64,000 nucleotides of DNA from Pseudomonas soli (lineage in GTDB: Bacteria; Pseudomonadota; Gammaproteobacteria; Pseudomonadales; Pseudomonadaceae). Under the pieces are notes generated by a model, which saw nothing but the letters and a program-made list of their open reading frames with translations, did not search any database and was not told the DNA's origin. This document shows positions 1 to 8,515 of this stretch, piece by piece; the stretch's first letter is position 1, and every line of letters begins with the position of its first letter. A program made the position numbers and the translations under genes. The DNA lies in assembly GCF_900110655.1 (NCBI RefSeq), contig NZ_FOEQ01000002.1:653210-717209 (forward strand), given 5' to 3'.

Positions 1-210
1 GTGCCGTGCCTCCAGCCAGCCGCTGGCCACCAGCCGGTCGTAGGCTTCGATCACGCACGAAGCACTGACCGCCTGGGCCTTGGCCAATGTGCGGATCGAT
101 GGCAGGCGTGCACCCGGGCGCAAGCGCTGCCGAGTGATCCAGGCCTGCAACTGCTCGGTCAGCTGCTGGACCAAGGGCGTGGGGAGAGCGCGATCAAGAT
201 TGAAGTGCAT
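1..210 (-). CDS. MocR/GntR-type transcriptional regulator, N-terminal fragment cut by window edge
   Basis: Only the first 70 codons lie in the window; the gene runs off base 1. The visible N-terminus, with PTPLVQQLTEQLQAWI followed by RPGARLPSIRTLAKAQ and VSASCVIEAYDRLVASGWLE, is the winged-helix DNA-binding domain of the GntR superfamily. Pseudomonas proteins that start this way usually continue into an aminotransferase-like PLP domain (MocR type), but that part is not visible, so the subfamily is inferred. It is divergent from the MFS exporter that starts at 326, so it may control that exporter. Confidence 0.75.
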   Translation of the reverse strand, partial: MHFNLDRALPTPLVQQLTEQLQAWITRQRLRPGARLPSIRTLAKAQAVSASCVIEAYDRLVASGWLEARH

Positions 211-325
211 GGCAAGTGTTCGCTTATTTCAGGCAAACAGTTAAACACAAATCCGTCCTGGGTGTACCTTGGCGAACAGCCACCCAGGGCCGATGCTGAC
301 GCAATCGATCCTGCGGAAACCATCC

Positions 326-1507
326 ATGCCCACTCGCCACGCCCCGGCCCTGCTGGCCTTCGCCCTGTGCCTGATCACCCTCGCCGTCAATCTCCAGGCC
401 CCGCTGTACATCACCTACGCCGACCTCTCCGGGCAAGGCGCCGCGGCGACCGCCGTGGCTTTCTCCGGCTACGTGCTCGGTGTATTGCCAGTGCTGCTGG
501 CCCTCGGCGCCCTGGCCGACCGGGTCGGGCGACGCCCGTTGATCCTGGTCGCACTCGCCCTGTCGATGATCGCCACCTTGATCATGCTGCTGTCCCCCAG
601 CCTGGCCTCCCTGGGCGTGGCGCGCTTGTTCCTGGGCCTGGGCACCGGCCTGGCCTCGGCCACGGCCACCGCCTACATGAGCGAGCTGATGGCACCCGGT
701 GAAAGTGACCGCGCCGCGACCTGGGTCACCGCCAGCACCTCCCTGGGTTTTGGCCTGGGCGCGGCGCTGACCAGCCTGTGCCTGCTGCGCGGGCCGACAC
801 TCACTCCGGGCAGTTTCCATTTGCAGCTGATACTGGCCGCCGCGGCCCTGGTGCTGGTCTGGCGCTTGCCAGACCCACACCCGACGCAAAGCAGCGCCAT
901 GCTGCGCCTGCCCTACTATCCCAGCGGCAGCCTGGCCTATGGCCTGGCGATCCTGCTGGCCTGGGCCTGTGTCGGGCTGGTCATCGCCTTGCTGCCGGGA
1001 ATCCTGCGCCAGCACGGTCTGAGCGCCTGGTCGGGGTTCTCGATCTTCTGCGTGATCAGCTGCGGCTTGCTGTTCCAGCCGCTGGCCCGGCGCATGGCCA
1101 GTGCCCGGGCGACCTTGCTCGGGCTGCTGATCCTGCCGTGCAGCTACGCGCTGCTGGCCTGGGGCGCCGACAGCGGCAACCTGGCGGGCGTTTTGCTGGG
1201 CGCCGTGGCCGCCAGCAGCGCCTGTTATGGCTTTATCTACCTGGGCGGGCTGGCGGCGGTGAACAAGTTGGCCGGCCAAGAAAAAACCCGGGCCAGTGCC
1301 GGGTTCTTCCTGCTGGCCTACCTGGGGTTCAGCCTGCCGGTGATCTTTACCGGGCTGCTCAGTGATCGGCTGGGGCCGCGGCTGGCCTTGATCGTATTTG
1401 GTGGTGTGTTGCTGCTGGGCTGCGCGGCGGTGGCGCTGGCCCTGTGGCTGGCCTCGGTCAGATCGCCAGCGCGCCCCCGTCGACCGTCAGGCTGTGCCCC
1501 GTCGTGA
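326..1507 (+). CDS. MFS transporter (drug/metabolite exporter type)
   Basis: A 393-residue inner-membrane protein with about twelve hydrophobic segments. The loop between helices 2 and 3 carries the MFS signature (LADRVGRRPLIL), and further helices run to residue about 385. The substrate cannot be read from sequence; single-gene MFS proteins of this size beside a MocR/GntR regulator are usually exporters. In-frame upstream starts exist (ATG 293, TTG 269). I chose ATG 326 because it places the first membrane helix directly after a short polar leader. The last ~16 codons are read across the 3' end of the opposing SDR gene, which explains the arginine/proline-rich tail. Confidence 0.8.
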   Translation: MPTRHAPALLAFALCLITLAVNLQAPLYITYADLSGQGAAATAVAFSGYVLGVLPVLLALGALADRVGRRPLILVALALSMIATLIMLLSPSLASLGVARLFLGLGTGLASATATAYMSELMAPGESDRAATWVTASTSLGFGLGAALTSLCLLRGPTLTPGSFHLQLILAAAALVLVWRLPDPHPTQSSAMLRLPYYPSGSLAYGLAILLAWACVGLVIALLPGILRQHGLSAWSGFSIFCVISCGLLFQPLARRMASARATLLGLLILPCSYALLAWGADSGNLAGVLLGAVAASSACYGFIYLGGLAAVNKLAGQEKTRASAGFFLLAYLGFSLPVIFTGLLSDRLGPRLALIVFGGVLLLGCAAVALALWLASVRSPARPRRPSGCAPS

Positions 1508-2219
1508 AGGCCGCGCCATCGCTGCACAGGTACAGCACCGCGCTGGCGATCTCCTCGACCTTGCCGATGCGCCCGACCGGGTGCATCGCCGCAGCGAACT
1601 CGGCCTTGCGCGGGTCGGCCTCGTAGGCGCGGCGAAACATGTCGGTATCGATCACCGCCGGGCACACCGCGTTAACCCGGACGCCCTTCTTCGCGTACTC
1701 GATGGCCGCCGACTTGGTCAGGCCAATCACCGCATGCTTGGACGCCGCATAGATGCTCATCTTTGGCGCCGCCGACAGGCCGGCCACCGAGGCCGTGTTG
1801 ACGATAGCGCCACCGCCTTGGGCCAGCAGCAGGGGCAGTTGATACTTCATGCACAGCCAGACGCCCTTGACGTTGACGCCCATGATCGCGTCGAACTCCG
1901 CCTCGCTGCCCTCCGCCAACCGCCCCTTCTCGATTTCGATGCCGGCATTGTTGAAGGCGTAGTCGAGCCGGCCATAGGCCTTGATGACCTGCTCGTGCAA
2001 TTGCCGCACATCTTTATCACGGGTAACGTCGCAGGCGATGAACAACGCTTCACCACCACTCTGGCGGATCAGCGCAACGGTGGCTTCGCCACCATTCGCA
2101 TCAAGGTCGGCCACCACCACCTTGAGCCCCTCGGCGGCAAACGCCTGGGCCGTCGCCCGGCCGATACCCGCTGCGCCACCGGTGACCAGGGCAACCTGGC
2201 CGGAGAAAGTCATGCTCAT
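1458..2219 (-). CDS. SDR family oxidoreductase
   Basis: A 253-residue classical short-chain dehydrogenase, a soluble NAD(P)-dependent oxidoreductase. The Rossmann glycine motif is TGGAAGIGRA near residue 12, followed by NNAGIE, an active-site serine region (NTASVAG) and YAASKHAVIGL (Tyr-x-x-x-Lys). The C-terminus (TGHSLTVDGGALAI) is typical of the FabG-like branch. Start ATG 2219 is preceded by AGGAG at good spacing; an in-frame ATG lies two codons later. The 3' end overlaps the convergent MFS gene by 50 bases. Substrate unknown. Confidence 0.85.
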   Translation of the reverse strand: MSMTFSGQVALVTGGAAGIGRATAQAFAAEGLKVVVADLDANGGEATVALIRQSGGEALFIACDVTRDKDVRQLHEQVIKAYGRLDYAFNNAGIEIEKGRLAEGSEAEFDAIMGVNVKGVWLCMKYQLPLLLAQGGGAIVNTASVAGLSAAPKMSIYAASKHAVIGLTKSAAIEYAKKGVRVNAVCPAVIDTDMFRRAYEADPRKAEFAAAMHPVGRIGKVEEIASAVLYLCSDGAAFTTGHSLTVDGGALAI

Positions 2220-2394
2220 CACTGGCTCCTGCAAAAGGATGGGAAGTCGTGGCCGAGTCTAGTCACGGCAATGCAGGGCTGGGCAGCATCATCAAGGGCA
2301 CGGTTGGACTACTATCGTTCGCGGTGATCTTGCGTGACGCGGCCCATTCAACCCGCCGATCATCCCCCCTCACACTCGTTCAGGAGAACTCGCC

Positions 2395-3396
2395 ATGCCC
2401 CACACCAACCGCCGTTTCCTGCTGACCAAGCGCCCGGTCGGCGCCGTGCGCCGTGACGACTTCACCTATGAGCAGGCCCCTGCCAACGAGCCAGGCGAAG
2501 GCCAGGTGCTGGTGAAAAACCTCTACCTGTCCCTGGACCCCGCCATGCGCGGCTGGATGAACGAAGGCAAGTCGTATATCCCCCCGGTGGGCCTGGGCCA
2601 TGTGATGCGCGCACTCGGCGTGGGCGAAGTGGTCAGCTCCAAGCACCCGGACTACAAGCCCGGCGACCATGTCAGCGGCGCCCTCGGCGTGCAGGACTAC
2701 TTCACCGGAGAACCCCAGGGCCTGCACAAGATCGACCCGCGCCTGGCCCCCTTGCCGCGCTACCTGTCGGCACTGGGCATGACCGGCATGACCGCCTACT
2801 TCGCCCTGCTCGATGTCGGCCAGCCCAAAGCCGGCGAAACCGTGGTGATCTCCGGCGCCGCCGGCGCGGTCGGCAGCATTGCCGGGCAGATCGCCAAGCT
2901 CAAGGGTTGCCGCGTGGTCGGCATTGCCGGTGGCGCGCAGAAGTGTCAGTACCTGCTGGATGAACTGGGCTTCGACGGGGTCATCGACTACAAGGCCGAA
3001 GACGTGCTCGCCGGGCTCAAGCGCGAATGTCCCAAGGGCGTGGATGTGTACTTCGACAACGTCGGCGGCGACATCCTCGACGCGGTGCTGTCGCGCCTGA
3101 ACTTCAAGGCCCGGGTGGTGATCTGCGGCGCCATCAGCCAATACAACAACAAGGAAGCGGTCAAGGGCCCGGCCAACTACCTGGCGCTGCTGGTCAACCG
3201 CGCGCGCATGGAAGGCTTCGTGGTGATGGACTACGTCAAGGAGTACGGCAAGGCCGCGCAGGAAATGGCCGGCTGGTTGGCCAGTGGCAAGGTGAAGAGC
3301 AAGGAAGATGTGGTGGAAGGGCTGGAAACCTTCCCCGAGACGCTGCTCAAGCTGTTCAGCGGGGAGAACTTCGGCAAGCTGGTGCTGAAAGTCTGA
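2395..3396 (+). CDS. NADP-dependent oxidoreductase, CurA/zinc-independent MDR family
   Basis: A 333-residue medium-chain dehydrogenase/reductase of the leukotriene B4 12-hydroxydehydrogenase/CurA type, which reduces alpha,beta-unsaturated ketones and aldehydes with NADPH. Family marks are LYLSLDPAMRGWM near residue 45, the Rossmann motif SGAAGAVGSIAGQIAKLKG near 155-175, the VYFDNVGGDILD segment and YNNKEAVKGPANY. No zinc-binding cysteine set is seen. Start ATG 2395 follows a strong CAGGAG. It is monocistronic, divergent from the SDR gene and convergent with pyrF, with a GC-rich hairpin between. The exact substrate is inferred only at family level. Confidence 0.85.
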   Translation: MPHTNRRFLLTKRPVGAVRRDDFTYEQAPANEPGEGQVLVKNLYLSLDPAMRGWMNEGKSYIPPVGLGHVMRALGVGEVVSSKHPDYKPGDHVSGALGVQDYFTGEPQGLHKIDPRLAPLPRYLSALGMTGMTAYFALLDVGQPKAGETVVISGAAGAVGSIAGQIAKLKGCRVVGIAGGAQKCQYLLDELGFDGVIDYKAEDVLAGLKRECPKGVDVYFDNVGGDILDAVLSRLNFKARVVICGAISQYNNKEAVKGPANYLALLVNRARMEGFVVMDYVKEYGKAAQEMAGWLASGKVKSKEDVVEGLETFPETLLKLFSGENFGKLVLKV

Positions 3397-3403
3397 TCAT
3401 TGC

Positions 3404-3425
3404 GGGCTGCGCTCACGCGCAGCCC
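3404..3425. terminator. GC-rich hairpin between convergent genes
   Basis: GGGCTGCG and CGCAGCCC form a perfect 8-bp stem with a 6-base loop between the stop codons of the CurA-like gene and pyrF. There is no clear T tract on either side, so efficient intrinsic termination is uncertain, but the position fits a bidirectional terminator. Confidence 0.5.
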
Positions 3426-3444
3426 ACACTCGCGGCCTCTCGAA

Positions 3445-4146
3445 TCAACCGCGAATCTCAGCCACCACAGCAGCCAACGCCTGGGCTGGGTCCGCCGCCT
3501 GGCTGATCGGACGCCCGATCACCAGGTAGTCGGAACCGGCGTCCAGTGCCTGGCGGGGGGTCAGGATCCGGCGCTGGTCGTCCTGGGCACTGCCTGCCGG
3601 GCGGATACCCGGGGTCACCAGTTGCAGCGACGGATGCGCCGCCTTCAGTGCCGGAGCCTCCAGCGCCGAGCACACCAGGCCGTCCATGCCGGCCTTCTGC
3701 GCCAGCGCCGCCAGGCGCAGCACCTGCTCCTGCGGGTCGACATCCAGGCCGATACCGGCCAGATCCTCACGCTCCATGCTGGTCAGCACGGTCACGCCGA
3801 TCAGCAGCGGCTGTGGACCGCTGCGCTTGGCTAGCTCTTCGCGGCAGGCCGACATCATGCGCAGGCCACCGGAGCAGTGCACATTGACCATCCACACGCC
3901 CATCTCGGCCGCGGCCTTGACCGCCATGGCGGTGGTGTTGGGGATATCGTGGAACTTGAGGTCGAGGAACACTTCGAAGCCCTTGCTGCACAGGGTTTCG
4001 ACGATGCCCGCGGCGCTGCTGGTGAACAGTTCCTTGCCCACCTTGACCCGGCACAGGGCGGGGTCGAGCTGGTCGGCCAGCTTCAGGGCGGCGTCACGGG
4101 TGGGGAAATCCAGGGCGACGATCAGGGGCGTCTGGCAGGCGGACAT
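3445..4146 (-). CDS. pyrF: Orotidine 5'-phosphate decarboxylase
   Basis: A 233-residue TIM-barrel enzyme for the last step of de novo UMP synthesis (OMP to UMP plus CO2). The N-terminal [14 protein letters not shown] binds substrate. The catalytic Asp/Lys array is in [14 protein letters not shown] near residues 60-73, and the phosphate-binding end is VTPGIRP plus [11 protein letters not shown]. Length matches gammaproteobacterial PyrF. It is divergent from the small DUF2897 gene, with 179 bases between the two starts. Confidence 0.97.
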   Translation of the reverse strand: MSACQTPLIVALDFPTRDAALKLADQLDPALCRVKVGKELFTSSAAGIVETLCSKGFEVFLDLKFHDIPNTTAMAVKAAAEMGVWMVNVHCSGGLRMMSACREELAKRSGPQPLLIGVTVLTSMEREDLAGIGLDVDPQEQVLRLAALAQKAGMDGLVCSALEAPALKAAHPSLQLVTPGIRPAGSAQDDQRRILTPRQALDAGSDYLVIGRPISQAADPAQALAAVVAEIRG

Positions 4147-4325
4147 GGGCAGGGTCTCTTGGCAAGTCGTAAACGGCGCGCATTGTAAACGATGCGGGAG
4201 CGCAGCGGGGGAAGGTGTGATCGCGAATTAACCGGCGATCATTACAGCCCTATAATTGAACCAAAGTCGCCAAGTTTTACTCGATAATACAGGTACGGCC
4301 TACACGCCGTATGAAGGAGAGCGCC

Positions 4326-4493
4326 ATGCCCTGGTATGCCTGGTTGATTCTGTTGGTAGCGATTGGCTCCATCGTTGGAGGACTGATGCTGCTGCGGGAT
4401 ACCGCGAAGAAATTGCCACTGACGGAAGAACAGTTGAGAAGGGTTCACGAACGCAATGCAGAGATGGATGCCAAGGAAGCGCAAGACCGCTGA
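4326..4493 (+). CDS. Small single-pass membrane protein, DUF2897 type
   Basis: A 55-residue protein. Residues 4-23 form one hydrophobic helix (WYAWLILLVAIGSIVGGLML), followed by a charged, probably cytoplasmic tail (EEQLRRVHERNAEMDAKEA). This is the layout of the DUF2897 family found beside pyrF in Pseudomonas. The start is ATG 4326, fixed by AAGGAGAG seven bases upstream; an in-frame ATG at 4311 would lack this signal. No function is known. Confidence 0.75.
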   Translation: MPWYAWLILLVAIGSIVGGLMLLRDTAKKLPLTEEQLRRVHERNAEMDAKEAQDR

Positions 4494-4503
4494 AGATGGA
4501 CAG

Positions 4504-4531
4504 AAAAAGGCCGGTCAGTGGAACCGGCCTT
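4504..4531 (-). terminator. Rho-independent terminator of the ComEA-like gene
   Basis: AAGGCCGGT and ACCGGCCTT form a 9-bp stem with a 7-base loop. On the minus strand it is followed by a run of T (plus-strand A tract 4504-4508), just after the stop at 4544. It may also work on the plus strand for the DUF2897 gene. Confidence 0.8.
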
Positions 4532-4543
4532 GTACTTGTGCTG

Positions 4544-4882
4544 TCAGTTCACTGTCAGCTTGTCGCGATTGCGCTCCAGAAGGAGAGAGCCGATACCCTT
4601 CACTTCCAGCAGTTCGTCAACGGATGCGAAGTTACCATGCTCTTCCCGGTAGGCCACGATAGCTTCGGCCTTGGTCTTGCCGATGCCCTGCAAGGCTTGA
4701 TGCAACAGGCTCGCACTGGCCGTGTTGATGTCCACCTTGGCGGAATCGCCAGTAACCTGATTCGCGACGACCAGTGGCGTCGGGGTGCTGGCTGCAGACG
4801 GCGTGGCCGGTGCGGCGTGGAGAGACAGGGACAGCGAGGCGAAAATCGGCAGCAGCAGACAGGACAGCAGTTTTTTTCTCAT
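4544..4882 (-). CDS. ComEA-family helix-hairpin-helix protein
   Basis: A 112-residue exported DNA-binding-type protein. Residues 1-23 are a signal peptide (MRKKLLSCLLLPIFASLSLS ending near HAA). After a Pro/Ala/Thr linker come paired helix-hairpin-helix motifs: VDINTASASLLHQALQGIGK and FASVDELLEVKGIG. This is the ComEA C-terminal fold, which binds double-stranded DNA in the periplasm in competent species. Natural competence is not implied by this gene alone. Start ATG 4882 is set by AAAGGAGTG upstream and by the signal peptide; a longer reading to 4951 has no such signal. Confidence 0.85.
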   Translation of the reverse strand: MRKKLLSCLLLPIFASLSLSLHAAPATPSAASTPTPLVVANQVTGDSAKVDINTASASLLHQALQGIGKTKAEAIVAYREEHGNFASVDELLEVKGIGSLLLERNRDKLTVN

Positions 4883-5045
4883 CAGGGACACTCCTTTAGT
4901 TTCAGACTCGGCAAGCAACGTTTCCCTCGTTGCGGGAATAAAGCTAGCCAATTGCCGAGCCTGGCGAAAGTGCAGGCGTGCCCTTCAAGCATTTCCAGAT
5001 TTGACCGGATCCATGCAAGGCCAAGGATCCGGGGAGAACACCAAC

Positions 5046-5067
5046 AAAAAACCCGACTTTCGCCGGG
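5046..5067 (-). terminator. Rho-independent terminator of the small membrane protein gene
   Basis: On the minus strand CCCGGC-GAAA-GTCGGG forms a 6-bp stem with a GNRA loop and one G-T pair, followed directly by a T tract. It lies 35 bases after the stop at 5102. Confidence 0.8.
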
Positions 5068-5101
5068 CTTCATGATGTTACAGCAAGTGTGGAATCAGGC
5101 G

Positions 5102-5404
5102 CTAGATCGCGAATTCCTGCATCGAACTGGCTACCGCACTAATGATATGCAGCAGTGCGTAGAGGCCGAACAACGCCGCGACAGCCATGGGCCATTCCAT
5201 GCCGAGGCCGAAATAGGCGCCAGCAACGGCGACGAAGCAGTTGAAAATGTGCTTGCGCACGATGAAGAAATACAGGGCTCCCACCGGAACCGCCAACAAC
5301 CAGGAAACGTCCCAGTAACTGGCAGCACCACCAACGATGCAGAAGAATTGGGTCAGCACCAATGTAGCGAGCACAGGGAGACGAGCGAATCTCACCTTGC
5401 TCAT
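5102..5404 (-). CDS. Small multi-pass membrane protein of unknown function
   Basis: About 100 residues with three to four hydrophobic stretches (PVLATLVLTQFFCIVGGAAS, WLLAVPVGALYFFIV, FNCFVAVAGAYFGLG, MAVAALFGLYALLHIISAV). I recognise no named domain. The start is uncertain: ATG 5404 begins right before the first helix but has only a weak ribosome site, and ATG 5437 is an alternative. A terminator follows the gene, which supports real expression. No neighbour suggests a role. Confidence 0.6.
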   Translation of the reverse strand: MSKVRFARLPVLATLVLTQFFCIVGGAASYWDVSWLLAVPVGALYFFIVRKHIFNCFVAVAGAYFGLGMEWPMAVAALFGLYALLHIISAVASSMQEFAI

Positions 5405-5683
5405 GAATTCGAAACCGTTCAAAACAACTGCCCCCATCCCCAGATGCACAAAATGTGCGCATGAAGTTACCCGACCGAGTGGCCGACCCCGGCAGGCAAG
5501 TACTTGAAGCACAGCATGATGGCACGGAGACTAGCAGATAGCCATAACAGTGGCATGAAAAAGCTTACAAATAGCCATCACGCTACACAAGACGTGTCTA
5601 CCATCATGTGGCAGGTGCGATGTACCCATGATTTGTGTTAAAAGCTAAATCTTTATCCCTCTGACGCTCCCTGCGCCGCATCC

Positions 5684-6451
5684 ATGTCCAATACCCCTTC
5701 CACGGCCTTCACGCCCGCCCCTGAACAGCCCGTTCCCGCTCCAACAGTGCTGCGCCTGCCTGCCAACCTGAACGGCAGGGACTTTGTCGTGGGCGACGTG
5801 CACGGGCATTTCGAGATACTTGGGGCCTTGCTTGAAAAGGTCGGATTCAATCCGGAAGTGGACCGAGTGCTGTGTACCGGCGACTTGGTGGATCGCGGTC
5901 CCTACTCCGATGCCGTGATCGATTGGCTGGCACAGAGCTGGTTATTTTCAGTGCGCGGTAACCATGAGCAGATGGTGCTGGATCACTTTGCCGGCACCGG
6001 GGATGCGCCACGTCATAGCCGCAACGGTGGCGACTGGTTCTATCGGCTGCCGGACGCTCGACAACGCCTGATTCATCAAGCCATCCAGCGCATGCCGGTT
6101 GCCCTGGAAATCGCCCTGCCGGGCGGGCAGCGTATCGGCGTGATCCACGCCGAATCACCGTACTGGGAAGAGAACATGAGCTGGGACGACGCCATGGCGC
6201 TATTGGAAACCCCCCAGCAACAAGGCCATGACCATGCGCTTAAACAGGCCGTCTACGCCAGGGGTCGCATAAATGGCATGCAGGATAAGCCCGTTGCTGG
6301 TGTTAAAACGCTGTACGTTGGCCACTCTACCGTAGCCGCGGTGTCTCGCCTGGGGAATGTCGTCTATGTCGATACGGGCTGCTCGTTCGCAGACGGGCAC
6401 CTCACTGCAGTGGAACTGCCAGGTCAGACCATCCACGATACCCGGTCATGA
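5684..6451 (+). CDS. Metallophosphoesterase, PrpA/bacteriophage-lambda-phosphatase-like
   Basis: A 255-residue calcineurin-like phosphatase of the PrpA/PrpB group (protein Ser/Thr phosphatase-like). The three metal-binding motifs are in order: GDVHGHFE near residue 38, GDLVDRGPYSD near 66, and RGNHEQMV near 90. Later histidines appear in GVIHAES and YVGHSTV. The N-terminal 25 residues are a Pro/Thr/Ala-rich leader. It is convergent with wbpM, leaving only 15 bases between stops, so it marks the right-hand boundary of the O-antigen locus. Its substrate is not evident. Confidence 0.8.
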   Translation: MSNTPSTAFTPAPEQPVPAPTVLRLPANLNGRDFVVGDVHGHFEILGALLEKVGFNPEVDRVLCTGDLVDRGPYSDAVIDWLAQSWLFSVRGNHEQMVLDHFAGTGDAPRHSRNGGDWFYRLPDARQRLIHQAIQRMPVALEIALPGGQRIGVIHAESPYWEENMSWDDAMALLETPQQQGHDHALKQAVYARGRINGMQDKPVAGVKTLYVGHSTVAAVSRLGNVVYVDTGCSFADGHLTAVELPGQTIHDTRS

Positions 6452-6466
6452 GCTGGCGACGCGCTG

Positions 6467-8461
6467 TCACGACTCGGAATGATGATGTAGATAGATCCAG
6501 TCGACGATTCCGCCTTCCGGCATGTACCCGCTGACAGAACCTCGCAGCATGTCCCGTACCTGATCGTAATCATCTTCACCCAGGGCTCGCAGCAAGCTCG
6601 CCAGGAAAGTCTTGAGCGAGTCCCAGGCCAAGTGGTCCTCATTGGCCGCCAGGATCATCGGATGCAGGGTGTCTGCCACGTTGTCGCCGATCAGCAGTTC
6701 TTCGTACAATTTCTCGCCGTGGCGCAATCCGGTGAATTCAATGGCGATGTCACCGCCGGGATTATCGGCCGAGCGCACGCTTAGCCCGGACAGGTGGATC
6801 ATCTTTTCCGCCAGTTCGGCAATCTTGACCGGCTCCCCCATATCCAGCACGAATACATCGCCGCCCTGCCCCATCGATCCCGCCTGAATCACCAACTGGG
6901 CAGCCTCGGGGATAGTCATGAAGTAGCGGGTGATATTGGGGTGGGTAACGGTGAGCGGCCCGCCAGCCTTGATCTGCTTGTGGAACAAGGGGATCACCGA
7001 GCCCGAGGACCCCAGCACGTTACCGAAGCGCACCATCGTGAAACGGGTCTTGTTGACCCTCGCGACGTTGTCCGGATCGTCGAAGAGGACCGGAGCAATC
7101 TCCTTGCTCAAGGCTTGCAGGATCATTTCCGCCAGGCGCTTGCTGCTACCCATGACATTGGTCGGTCGGACCGCCTTGTCCGTCGATACCAGCACGAAAT
7201 TCGCAACCTGTGCGCTCAACGCCGCCTGGGCGGTGGCCAGCGTACCGATCACGTTGTTGTAGAGACCTTCGGCAATGTTGTGCTCGACCATGGGTACGTG
7301 CTTGTACGCGGCGGCATGGTAGACGGTGTCGATCTTCCAGCGGCTCATCAGGTGATGCATCTGTGCCTGGTTGCGTACCGAGCCGAGAACAGGCAGAAGC
7401 TGCGTACGCGGGGAGCTCAATGGCAGTTGCCGCTCCAGCTCCGACAGGATGCTGTAGAGATTGAACTCGCTGTGTTCGAACAGCAGCAGCAGCTCCGGCT
7501 TGAGCGCGAGAATCTGGCGGGACAGTTCCGATCCGATGGAGCCACCCGCACCGGTGATCATGACCCGCTGCCCGGTCACGCAGCGCTCGAGCAGCTCACT
7601 CTGGGCCGGTACCGAGTCACGTCCGAGCAGGTCGGCGATATCCACTTCCTGCAGGTCGTCCACTTTGACCCGACCACTGGCCAAGTCCATGAACCCCGGA
7701 ATACTGCGCACATGCACCGCCAGGCTCTCGAGGTAGCCGAGGATTTCCCGGCGCCTTGAGCGGCTGGCGGAAGGAATGGCCAAGAGTACTTCCTCAGCAC
7801 CCGTGAGGCCGATCATCCGGCGAATATGGCTTGGCTTGTACACTGGCAGGCCAGAGATCACCCGATTGGCGATACCCGGGTCATCGTCGATGAACGCCAC
7901 GGGTACCATCACCCGACTCATTCGCAAGGCGGCGACCAGCTGGTTGCCCGCTGCGCCAGCGCCGTAGATGGCAACCTTGGGCAGGTCACTGGTGCGGGTC
8001 ACGAATGGCATGGACAAACCCGCACCCGCCCAGTCGCCGAGGAAGTACTGGCGCACCGCGAGCCGCAACCCACCAACCATGACCAGCATCAACCACCAGT
8101 AATTGAAGATAATGGAACGGGGCACCAGTGTTTGATGATTGCTATACCAGTAGATCACGACGCCAAGCATCAAGGATGCCAGGCTGACCGCCTTGAAGAT
8201 CGAAACCAGCGCATCGTTTCCGAGGAAACGCGTCACGGCGCGGTACATGCCGAACCAGGCAAAGATCGGCAGTGCCAGCGCGGGAGCGCAGACGAAAAGC
8301 CAGGCGTGATCGAATACCGGGCTCACGCCCACTTCGATTCCCAAGCGGACCACGAACGCCATCAATAGCGCGAACCAGACCAGGATCAAATCGGCGAAGA
8401 CCTGCAAACCGCGCTTCTGCCTATGGGACAGGCTCAACAGCCATGACCTGAAGTTATCCAT
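6467..8461 (-). CDS. wbpM: UDP-GlcNAc 4,6-dehydratase, membrane-anchored WbpM type
   Basis: A 664-residue inner-membrane enzyme that turns UDP-GlcNAc into UDP-4-keto-6-deoxy-GlcNAc. Four helices lie in residues 10-120. A first Rossmann region follows (IYGAGAAGNQL), then the catalytic domain (MITGAGGSIGSELSRQIL) with VSTDKAVRPTNVMGSSK. That is the Ser-Met-Lys triad of WbpM, with Met in the usual Tyr place. Length matches P. aeruginosa WbpM (665). Start ATG 8461 has AGGAAA upstream; a reading to 8512 is less likely. It is the last gene of the O-antigen operon, the usual Pseudomonas position. Here it would feed QuiNAc synthesis. Confidence 0.93.
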   Translation of the reverse strand: MDNFRSWLLSLSHRQKRGLQVFADLILVWFALLMAFVVRLGIEVGVSPVFDHAWLFVCAPALALPIFAWFGMYRAVTRFLGNDALVSIFKAVSLASLMLGVVIYWYSNHQTLVPRSIIFNYWWLMLVMVGGLRLAVRQYFLGDWAGAGLSMPFVTRTSDLPKVAIYGAGAAGNQLVAALRMSRVMVPVAFIDDDPGIANRVISGLPVYKPSHIRRMIGLTGAEEVLLAIPSASRSRRREILGYLESLAVHVRSIPGFMDLASGRVKVDDLQEVDIADLLGRDSVPAQSELLERCVTGQRVMITGAGGSIGSELSRQILALKPELLLLFEHSEFNLYSILSELERQLPLSSPRTQLLPVLGSVRNQAQMHHLMSRWKIDTVYHAAAYKHVPMVEHNIAEGLYNNVIGTLATAQAALSAQVANFVLVSTDKAVRPTNVMGSSKRLAEMILQALSKEIAPVLFDDPDNVARVNKTRFTMVRFGNVLGSSGSVIPLFHKQIKAGGPLTVTHPNITRYFMTIPEAAQLVIQAGSMGQGGDVFVLDMGEPVKIAELAEKMIHLSGLSVRSADNPGGDIAIEFTGLRHGEKLYEELLIGDNVADTLHPMILAANEDHLAWDSLKTFLASLLRALGEDDYDQVRDMLRGSVSGYMPEGGIVDWIYLHHHSES

Positions 8462-8515
8462 GATTTTCCTATACAGCAGATAGTTACCTGACAGAGGCAT
8501 TGCCTCGATCACCGG

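Noticed and set aside
4256..4288. Promoter TTGAAC...GATAAT ahead of the DUF2897 gene
   Set aside because: The spacer is 21 bases, too long for a sigma-70 promoter; GATAAT at 4283 may still be a -10 box with another -35.
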